Both the position numbers and the translations under genes were made by a program. Below, piece by piece: positions 1 through 5,140 of a DNA stretch of 7,577 nucleotides. Origin of the DNA: an uncultured Saprospiraceae bacterium (GTDB lineage: Bacteria > Bacteroidota > Bacteroidia > Chitinophagales > Saprospiraceae); assembly GCA_937930625.1 (NCBI GenBank), contig CALHBW010000558.1, forward strand, positions 1 through 7,577, read 5' to 3'. How positions within the stretch are numbered: position 1 is the stretch's first letter; the number at the start of each line of letters is the position of its first letter. Under the pieces are notes generated by a model that had not been told where the DNA came from, ran no database searches, and saw only the letters and a list, made by a program, of their open reading frames with translations.

Positions 1-641
1 TGCTAAAGACAAAAATAAAAGCCGCCCAAATCAGCAACCTCACCGATGCCCGTTACTTTGCGGCGTGGTATAGCGAGTGGTTGGGTTTCTGCTGCGATAC
101 GACGAACCTGAATTATGTCAGTCCCCAACTCTTGCACGCGATACGCGACTGGGTGGAAGGTCCGCAAATCGTCGGCGAATTTGGCGCACAAGACGCAGTG
201 CATATTCACGAAAGAGTGAAGGAATTAAATTTGGATGTGGTGCAAGTTGGATTTTTTTATGATGCAGAAAAATTGGAAAACTTACGTGGCTTGACCGTCA
301 TTCGCGAAATCGTCATCGATACGAATGAAAATATTGACCTTGCTGCTACGCTTGATTCCCTTTCGCCTTCCGTAGAATATTTTTTATTAGAATTTAGCAA
401 AAACAATATTTCATGGAATGATATTAAAAATAATAAGAATTATTTCAATGTAAATTTGCTCAAATCACTCTGCGAAAAATACCGCATTTTACTCAGCATA
501 AATGTGAAGCCGGACAAAGCAAATGAATTATTGGAAATATTGCAGCCGGAGGGTTTGAATGTATTTGGCGGCGACGAAGAAAAAGTCGGTTTCAAATCTT
601 ATGATGAAATGGACGAACTTTTTGAAGCCATAGAATCGTAA
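1..641 (+). CDS. TrpF-like (beta/alpha)8-barrel protein, probably not a functional isomerase; start codon cut by one base
   Basis: The reading frame is open from the window edge. Bases 1-2 (tg) are probably the end of an ATG whose first base lies just outside, giving a protein of about 213 residues beginning MLKTKIKAAQ, close to the usual TrpF length of about 200. Family signs: NLTDAR at 13-18 and WLGF at 27-30 match the TrpF N-terminal segment (NLEDA...GADAVGF), YVSP follows, VVQV resembles the VQLHG strand, and the C-terminal GLNVFGGDEEKVGFKS matches the VDVSSGVE..PGKKD block. TrpF isomerises phosphoribosylanthranilate in tryptophan synthesis. Here the catalytic Cys of the KICG motif is Ala9 (KAAQ), the catalytic Asp (LLD) is Glu131 (FLLEF), and the glycine-rich phosphate loops after it are missing. 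Fold membership is well supported. Loss of isomerase activity is inferred, and the true function is unknown. A hairpin terminator follows. Confidence 0.8.
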   Translation, partial: LKTKIKAAQISNLTDARYFAAWYSEWLGFCCDTTNLNYVSPQLLHAIRDWVEGPQIVGEFGAQDAVHIHERVKELNLDVVQVGFFYDAEKLENLRGLTVIREIVIDTNENIDLAATLDSLSPSVEYFLLEFSKNNISWNDIKNNKNYFNVNLLKSLCEKYRILLSINVKPDKANELLEILQPEGLNVFGGDEEKVGFKSYDEMDELFEAIES

Positions 642-699
642 AACGATTTTGCAAATCGTTCTGTCTGTTTTGAGCAACGATTTGCAAAATCTTTTTACG
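637..699 (+). terminator. Strong hairpin terminator after the TrpF-like gene
   Basis: The arms 645-660 and 676-691 are perfect 16-base reverse complements around a 15-base loop. After one mismatch (644/692) pairing continues for seven more base pairs (637-643 with 693-699), giving a 24-bp stem. The stem begins inside the last codon and stop of the TrpF-like gene. A run of five T at 692-696 lies on the descending side. It should end rightward transcription of the TrpF-like gene. The equivalent position in the second copy of this region (about 2470) lacks the hairpin entirely. Confidence 0.8.
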
Positions 700-703
700 T
701 TTT

Positions 704-870
704 AAAGCCCTTCAGAATTAAACATCCTGACCCGATATACAGCTTCAAGAAATTTATGCTATTCTCAAAAGTTTTACACTTTACTTTTATCGACTTAAAA
801 TCTATTATATCAGTTAGTTAGAGTATTTTAATTAAAGTAAAACTTTAGATTCAGTATTTGGTCAAAAAAA
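704..870. repeat. Intergenic direct repeat, copy 1 (leader of the GNAT/kinase pair)
   Basis: This 167-base noncoding stretch aligns without gaps to 2480-2646, with about 11 mismatches by hand count. More diverged collinear similarity continues towards the next start codon, for example the 11-mer caaaaatgaat at 904-914 and 2682-2692, and an AT-rich block near 932-965. A 10-bp inverted repeat inside it (aaagttttac at 768-777, gtaaaacttt at 837-846) is unchanged in both copies, whereas several mismatches fall in the loop between the arms. It occupies most of the 349-base gap between the TrpF-like gene and the GNAT gene. A promoter or leader role is inferred from position; no clear TAnnTTTG promoter was found. 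Confidence 0.9.
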
Positions 871-990
871 ACCAATTTTCCGAGAAAACCACACTTCGAA
901 ACGCAAAAATGAATAATTTCATCAAGAAAATATTTTTTATAAATTTATAAAAAACAATTACATTAGTGGACTGATATAACTTTCCAAATT

Positions 991-1449
991 ATGAGATTTA
1001 GAGCAGCAGAAAAAGAAGATGTTATCGAAATTGTCAAGATGATAGCCAATGACAAACTCGGCAAATTGAGAGAGGATTTCAAAGCACCCTTACCTGATAA
1101 ATATTATGTCGCGTTTGAAAATATTAAGAATGATAGCAATCAAGAATTGATTGTTTTGGAAGATGAACAAGATGGCATCATTGGAACATTGCAATTATCT
1201 TTTATACAATATTTGACTTATCAAGGCGGAGTCAGAGCACAAATAGAAGCAGTCAGAATTCGGGAAGACCAACGGGGAAAAGGAATTGGTGAGCAATTAT
1301 TTTTGTGGGCAATTGAAAGAGCAAAAAAAAGAGGAGCGCATTTAGTCCAACTCACAACTGATAAGAAACGCCCCGAAGCATTAAAGTTTTATGAAAAACT
1401 TGGTTTCAAAGCTACGCACGAAGGGATGAAACTTCATTTTGAAAAATAA
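991..1449 (+). CDS. GNAT-family N-acetyltransferase
   Basis: This is a 152-residue single-domain protein of normal GNAT length. The acetyl-CoA pyrophosphate-binding motif A is clear: the beta-4 strand IEAVRIRED runs into QRGKGIG at 94-100, followed by helix alpha-3. The C-terminal ALKFYEKLGFKATHEG (130-145) is the typical motif B region. These proteins transfer an acetyl group from acetyl-CoA to an amine; the substrate cannot be read from the sequence. The start at 991 is the first in-frame ATG, sits in an AT-rich context without a Shine-Dalgarno site, and gives the canonical N-terminus MRFRAAEKEDV. The kinase-like gene begins 8 bases after its stop, so the two are probably co-transcribed. 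Both genes look AT-richer than trpB2 and aroC, and they lie between two copies of a direct repeat, consistent with later arrival. Confidence 0.88.
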   Translation: MRFRAAEKEDVIEIVKMIANDKLGKLREDFKAPLPDKYYVAFENIKNDSNQELIVLEDEQDGIIGTLQLSFIQYLTYQGGVRAQIEAVRIREDQRGKGIGEQLFLWAIERAKKRGAHLVQLTTDKKRPEALKFYEKLGFKATHEGMKLHFEK

Positions 1450-1457
1450 AAAACACT

Positions 1458-2438
1458 ATGCAATATAAAGACTTACCTGAAAAATGGAAATCAAAAATCG
1501 CCGATTACCTGCGTGATAATGGAAAAGAAGGAAATGAGTTAAATTCGCACGACTTTGAATTTCCAGTAGTTGACATCAAACTTAAAGGTAGCTCTTTTAT
1601 AGAAATCCAACATGCGCTCGTGATTGACGCACCAGAGTTTCGCGAAGTTATTATATTTACAGAGGATAGCGAATATCATATTTTTAATTCAGTTACCACG
1701 TCTATTGATATTATCGACCCTGAAAAAGAAAAGGATTTTTATATACAAAAACTCCAAGAACGCAATGAAAGACTCAATCAGCTTAATTATATAGTTTCCC
1801 ACGACCTCAAAGCCCCTTTGCATACCATCCAGGGTTTCTCCCATTTACTTCGAAGGGATTCAGCGCAATTCTCAAAAAAGCATTTGGAATACCTCGATTT
1901 TATTATAGAAAGTTGTGATTCGGCGATAAACCAGGTTGGGGAACATCTTAATTATTCTCTAAATAGATACATAAAAAGTGAATTAGTAGGTGTGGATTTG
2001 GTAGAAACATTATCGAATGTAAAAAAGAACTTAGCCCGTCAAATCGAAGATGCACAAATCGTTATAGATGCTCCTGATAATTTCCCAAAAGTACTCGAAC
2101 AAAAAGCAATGTTATTTATGTTGTTTCGAGATTTTATGTCTATAGCAACACAATACAAAAAAACAGAAGAAGAAAAGGCGTCCGTTTTGATAAACTGGAA
2201 ATATCATAATAATGAATATGTAAAAATTAGCATAAAATACAAGGGTATTGATATTGAAAAAAGTTATCGAAAAGAAACACATGACAGTGGTTTTTATGGA
2301 CTATTTAAAGGTCCTTCATTATATGCCAATATTAATGTAAGAATATGTAAAAGAATTATTGAACATCAGGGTGGACAACTTTGGATAGAACCGGAAAGAG
2401 GTATAGATACAATTTTCTTTACCCTCAAATTATTTTGA
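1458..2438 (+). CDS. Soluble histidine-kinase-like protein with intact H-box and degenerate ATP-binding domain
   Basis: This 326-residue protein has no membrane segment and no receiver domain. Residues 1-88 form an N-terminal domain (PEKWKSKIADYL...VIIFTEDSEYHIF) that resembles, from memory only, small stand-alone Bacteroidota proteins of unknown function. A short coiled coil (about 90-110) leads into a HisKA dimerisation domain with the H-box YIVSHDLKAPLHTI; the predicted phospho-acceptor is His115. The HATPase_c region is recognisable by ICKRIIEHQGGQLWIEPERG (296-315) but key motifs are altered. The N-box position reads FRDFMSIATQYKK without NAIKY, the G1 box DxGxG reads YKGIDIEK, and the G2 GxGxGL position reads YANINVR. 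It may therefore be a pseudokinase that is phosphorylated in trans or only dimerises; this is inferred. No response regulator is in the window. The stop TGA lies at the junction with a trpF remnant. Confidence 0.8.
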   Translation: MQYKDLPEKWKSKIADYLRDNGKEGNELNSHDFEFPVVDIKLKGSSFIEIQHALVIDAPEFREVIIFTEDSEYHIFNSVTTSIDIIDPEKEKDFYIQKLQERNERLNQLNYIVSHDLKAPLHTIQGFSHLLRRDSAQFSKKHLEYLDFIIESCDSAINQVGEHLNYSLNRYIKSELVGVDLVETLSNVKKNLARQIEDAQIVIDAPDNFPKVLEQKAMLFMLFRDFMSIATQYKKTEEEKASVLINWKYHNNEYVKISIKYKGIDIEKSYRKETHDSGFYGLFKGPSLYANINVRICKRIIEHQGGQLWIEPERGIDTIFFTLKLF

Positions 2439-2481
2439 AATCGAAAATTTTTTTGAAGCGATAGAATCGTTTTACGTTTAA
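2437..2481 (+). pseudogene. Remnant of the TrpF-like gene's 3' end
   Basis: Read in frame from 2437, this stretch encodes EIENFFEAIESFYV and a stop. The intact TrpF-like protein ends EMDELFEAIES. The DNA also matches directly: gaagcgatagaatcgt at 2455-2470 versus gaagccatagaatcgt at 624-639. The match begins exactly at the kinase stop codon (tGA/GAa overlap) and passes into the long direct repeat. Relative to copy 1, about 54 bases holding the terminator hairpin are absent, so the ancestral stop codon is lost. It is too short to be functional and is best read as a duplication scar. Confidence 0.75.
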
Positions 2482-2646
2482 AGCCCTCCAGAATTAAACA
2501 TCCTGACCCGATATACAGCTTTAAGAAATTTACGCTATTCTCGAAAGTTTTACACTTTACTTTTACCGACTTAAAAACTACTATATCAATAAGTTAGCAT
2601 ATTTTAATTAAAGTAAAACTTTAGATTCAGTATTTGGTCAAAAAAA
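2480..2646. repeat. Intergenic direct repeat, copy 2 (leader of trpB2)
   Basis: This is the second copy of 704-870, about 93% identical over 167 gapless positions by hand alignment. Because it is preceded by a trpF remnant and followed by trpB2, it probably keeps the ancestral trpF/trpB2 junction. The conserved 10-bp inverted repeat arms are at 2544-2553 and 2613-2622. Similarity beyond 2646 weakens but stays collinear to about 2755. It fills most of the 353 bases between the kinase gene and trpB2. Unlike copy 1 it has no hairpin terminator at its left edge, so transcripts from the kinase gene could run into trpB2. Confidence 0.9.
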
Positions 2647-2791
2647 GCGATTTTTTGTAAAAAAGGCTACATTTTCCACTTCAAAAATGAATCGATTGGT
2701 TATTTTGAAAGTAAATTAAACTATTTTTTAATTCATTAAAAATAACTACATTCATATGTCGGAAAATTCCTTTCACATCTAAATAGTAAAA

Positions 2792-4156
2792 ATGAAGAAT
2801 AGAAAAATCACTTTAAGCGAAAAAGAGATTCCTGAAAAATGGTACAACATCGTTGCCGATATGCCCAACAAGCCGTTGCCGCCTTTGCATCCCGGAACGA
2901 AAGAACCTATCGGACCGGAAGCACTTGCTCCGTTATTTCCGATGGAATTGATTAAGCAAGAAGTCACCGCAGAAAAATGGGTGGAGATTCCCGATGAAGT
3001 GAGACACATCTATTCGATATGGCGACCAACGCCTTTGTACCGAGCCTATGGTTTGGAAAAGGCACTCGACACACCTGCAAAAATTTATTATAAGTACGAA
3101 GGCGTCAGTCCCTCCGGTTCGCACAAACCAAATACTGCTGTGGCACAAGCCTACTACAATAAACAAGAAGGCATCAAAAGAATCACCACCGAAACGGGTG
3201 CGGGTCAGTGGGGCAGTGCTTTGGCTTTTGCCTGCAATCATTTCGATTTGGAATGTGAGGTGTATATGGTTCGGCTTTCGTACCACCACAAACCTTATCG
3301 GAAAATAATGATGAACACTTGGGGCGCGAAAGTATTCCCATCGCCTTCCGAAGCTACCGAAGCAGGTAGAAAAATATTGGCGCAAGACCCCGACACGACG
3401 GGTTCATTAGGCATCGCGATTTCTGAAGCCATCGAACGAGCCGCCACCAATGACGATACCAAATACGCATTGGGCAGTGTACTCAATCACGTCAAATTGC
3501 ACCAAACTATCGTCGGACAAGAGGCAGTCAAACAAATGGAAAAAGCCGGAGATATACCCGACATCGTAATCGCGCCATTCGGAGGCGGTTCCAATTTTGC
3601 GGGTTTGTCCTTTCCGTTTTTGCGCCTCAATTTTGAAGAAGGCAGAAATATCCGATGTATTGCCAGCGAACCCACTTCTTGCCCCAAACTCACGCGCGGT
3701 GTTTTCAGATATGATTTCGGTGATACGGTGGGCATGACGCCGCTTTTACCGATGTACACTTTGGGGCACAATTTTGTTCCTGCACCCATTCACGCGGGTG
3801 GGCTGCGCTATCATGGCGCGGGCGTTATCGTGAGCCAATTATTAAAAGATAAATTGATTGAAGCAGTAGCACATGACAATATTGAAGTATTCGAAGCGGG
3901 CGTTTTATTTGCGCGAACGGAAGGCATCATTCCTGCGCCGGAAGCCACACACGGCATCGCGACCGCTATTGCCGAAGCCAAGAAATGTAAAGAAGAAGGT
4001 GTGTCAAAGACGATATTATTTAATATGTGTGGTCATGGTAATTTTGATATGAAAGCCTATGAAGATTATTTTGCAGGAAAAATCGTAAAACACGAATTGA
4101 CCAGTGAGGAAATCCATGCTTCACTCGCTAAATTGGATACGCCGGAAATTGCGTAA
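2792..4156 (+). CDS. trpB2: Tryptophan synthase beta chain of the TrpB2 type
   Basis: This PLP-dependent enzyme has 454 residues, longer than the roughly 400 of classical TrpB and typical of the TrpB2 (TrpB-like) group. The opening EIPEKWYNIVADMP..PLPPLHPGT is also characteristic of TrpB2. Visible motifs are YRAYGLEKALDTPAKIYYKYE, GSHKPNTA with PLP lysine Lys112, TETGAGQWG with catalytic Glu134, and the PLP-phosphate loop FGGGSNFAG (264-268 GGGSN). It should condense indole with serine or, as shown for some archaeal TrpB2 enzymes, O-phosphoserine to give tryptophan. No trpA is present in the window, which fits a TrpA-independent or indole-salvage role (inference). The start ATG has an A-rich upstream context. 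The gene sits downstream of the duplicated leader and is followed by a perfect palindrome. Confidence 0.92.
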   Translation: MKNRKITLSEKEIPEKWYNIVADMPNKPLPPLHPGTKEPIGPEALAPLFPMELIKQEVTAEKWVEIPDEVRHIYSIWRPTPLYRAYGLEKALDTPAKIYYKYEGVSPSGSHKPNTAVAQAYYNKQEGIKRITTETGAGQWGSALAFACNHFDLECEVYMVRLSYHHKPYRKIMMNTWGAKVFPSPSEATEAGRKILAQDPDTTGSLGIAISEAIERAATNDDTKYALGSVLNHVKLHQTIVGQEAVKQMEKAGDIPDIVIAPFGGGSNFAGLSFPFLRLNFEEGRNIRCIASEPTSCPKLTRGVFRYDFGDTVGMTPLLPMYTLGHNFVPAPIHAGGLRYHGAGVIVSQLLKDKLIEAVAHDNIEVFEAGVLFARTEGIIPAPEATHGIATAIAEAKKCKEEGVSKTILFNMCGHGNFDMKAYEDYFAGKIVKHELTSEEIHASLAKLDTPEIA

Positions 4157-4179
4157 AATTTGGAGGTTATTTGACACTC

Positions 4180-4213
4180 AAACCTATAAGGTTTTTAAAA
4201 ACCTTATAGGTTT
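4180..4213. repeat. Perfect 34-bp palindrome after trpB2
   Basis: Bases 4180-4196 (aaacctataaggttttt) are followed with no spacer by their exact reverse complement at 4197-4213. It lies 24 bases after the trpB2 stop and could fold as a long hairpin. No T-run follows on either strand beyond the three T of the stem, so it is not a classical intrinsic terminator. Hairpins of this AACCTATAAGG type are, from memory, common intergenic elements in Bacteroidota; whether this one terminates transcription is uncertain. Confidence 0.8.
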
Positions 4214-4270
4214 CTAATTGATTACTAATTATAAATGTAAAATTATTTTTTATATAATTTAAAATAAAAA

Positions 4271-4735
4271 ATGAATAAAATAAGAAAAGCCATCAAAGAC
4301 GACATCAAAGCATTAAAAGAAGTACTCAACTCCATTGACCTGTTTCCTGCTGAAATGTTGGACGATATGATGTCAGATTATTTTGAAAATTCCGAAACGG
4401 GTGACATATGGTTTACCACAATTCAAGATGAAAAACCCATAGCGATTGGATATTGTGCGCCCGAAAAATTGACCGAAGGCACTTATAATTTGTACGCCAT
4501 CGGCATCAGAAGTGATCTACAAGGAAAAGGAATCGGCGGCGCAATGATGGACTACATCGAAAATGAGCTAAAAAATCAAGGTCAGCGCATATTAATTGTA
4601 GAAACTTCCGGTACTGAAGATTTCCAATTGACCAGAAAATTTTATGAAAAATTGAATTATACCAAAGAAGCTGTGATTAGAGATTTTTGGAGTGAAGGAG
4701 ATGATAAGGTGATTTTTTGGAAAAAATTAAAATGA
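4271..4735 (+). CDS. GNAT-family N-acetyltransferase
   Basis: This 154-residue single-domain acetyltransferase is unrelated in detail to the one at 991-1449. Motif A is clear: LYAIGIRSDL then QGKGIG at 84-89, with helix AMMDYIENELKNQG. TRKFYEKLNY (121-130) is the conserved motif B tyrosine region, and the C-terminus RDFWSEGDDKVIFWKKL matches a widespread GNAT subfamily ending in GDDKVIF(W/Y)KK. Acceptor substrate unknown. The start ATG follows an extremely A/T-rich tract (ataaaaaatg) with no Shine-Dalgarno site. It is separated from trpB2 by 114 bases and the 34-bp palindrome, so is probably its own transcription unit. It runs convergent with aroC. Confidence 0.88.
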   Translation: MNKIRKAIKDDIKALKEVLNSIDLFPAEMLDDMMSDYFENSETGDIWFTTIQDEKPIAIGYCAPEKLTEGTYNLYAIGIRSDLQGKGIGGAMMDYIENELKNQGQRILIVETSGTEDFQLTRKFYEKLNYTKEAVIRDFWSEGDDKVIFWKKLK

Positions 4736-4745
4736 TACGATAGGG

Positions 4746-4778
4746 CAAAAAAAAGAACCTCTGACTCCTCAGAGGTTC
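4746..4778 (-). terminator. Intrinsic terminator for leftward transcription
   Basis: The arms gaacctctga (4755-4764) and tcagaggttc (4769-4778) pair perfectly around a 4-base loop. On the minus strand the hairpin is followed directly by eight T (complement of the A-run at 4747-4754), the classical intrinsic arrangement. On the plus strand no T-run follows. It would stop leftward transcripts from the aroC side, though it lies about 350 bases past the aroC stop. It could alternatively be a 5' leader hairpin for the small reading frame at 4813. Confidence 0.6.
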
Positions 4779-4812
4779 GAACAAAAAACAAAAAACAAAC
4801 TATAAACCCACT

Positions 4813-4944
4813 ATGAAAACCCAAATTTGTGGTAATCAATTCTCTTCAATTTTTTTTCTTTTCTACATCATATCTCTCATTGATTACGACCACAAGATGC
4901 ACCTGATAAGAAGAACTTATAAACTAAAAATTCCAAAATTGTGA
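4813..4944 (+). CDS. Possible 43-residue membrane-type small protein or broken gene start
   Basis: An ATG at 4813 opens 43 codons: basic start MKTQICGNQ, then a hydrophobic stretch SSIFFLFYIISLI (11-23), then a charged tail rich in Lys and Arg. The upstream acaaaaaacaaaaaacaaac tract followed by actATGAAAACC is the A-rich start context usual for expressed Bacteroidota genes, and a hairpin lies 35 bases upstream. I recognise no homologue. It could be a small membrane peptide, the surviving 5' end of an exported-protein gene, or chance. The base composition and repeats around it argue for caution. Confidence 0.25.
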   Translation: MKTQICGNQFSSIFFLFYIISLIDYDHKMHLIRRTYKLKIPKL

Positions 4945-4954
4945 CTAGAAAAAA

Positions 4955-5140
4955 CGAACGAATGAGTGAGTGAGCGAATTTTGAATGAGTGAATAAATAA
5001 TAATGCGACAATGTTGAAATGCGTCAATGCGATAATGTACCCTATTGTTGCATTGTATCATTATTGCATTGACGCATTAAAAACATTCACTCATTCAAAA
5101 TTCACTCATTCACTCATTCACTCATTCATTCACTCATTTT
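4955..5140. repeat. Nested inverted-repeat block between GNAT and aroC
   Basis: Two stems are nested. The outer arms 4976-4994 and 5085-5103 are perfect 19-base reverse complements. The inner arms 5018-5037 and 5059-5078 pair over 20 bases with one mismatch and a 21-base loop. The outer part is made of GAATGAGT/ACTCATTC units (eight-base spacing at 5103-5130), the inner part of AATGCG/CAATG units often seven bases apart. The right edge overlaps the aroC 3' end: its last codons and stop (aat gag tga) are part of a repeat unit. The whole 394-base gap 4736-5129 holds otherwise only the 4755-4778 hairpin and the doubtful small frame. It may act as a bidirectional transcript end for the convergent genes. 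Confidence 0.8.

Noticed and set aside
642..990. A tryptophan-codon-rich leader peptide or Bacteroid-trp type attenuator.
   Set aside because: I found no short frame with repeated Trp codons in either intergenic copy; the name of that RNA motif alone is no evidence here.
1473..2860. The kinase-like protein and TrpB2 both begin with a PEKW....AD pattern (shared cctgaaaaatgg).
   Set aside because: The kinase is the second gene after its leader copy, so this match is out of register with the duplication. PEKW-type starts are normal for TrpB2, so I treat it as chance.
4161..4166. A Shine-Dalgarno-like tggagg after trpB2.
   Set aside because: No credible start codon and frame follow; the nearest TTG gives about 13 codons ending in the palindrome.
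4955..5140. Possible CRISPR array.
   Set aside because: Units are 7-8 bases, with no unique spacers of constant length; it is a palindromic short-repeat block.
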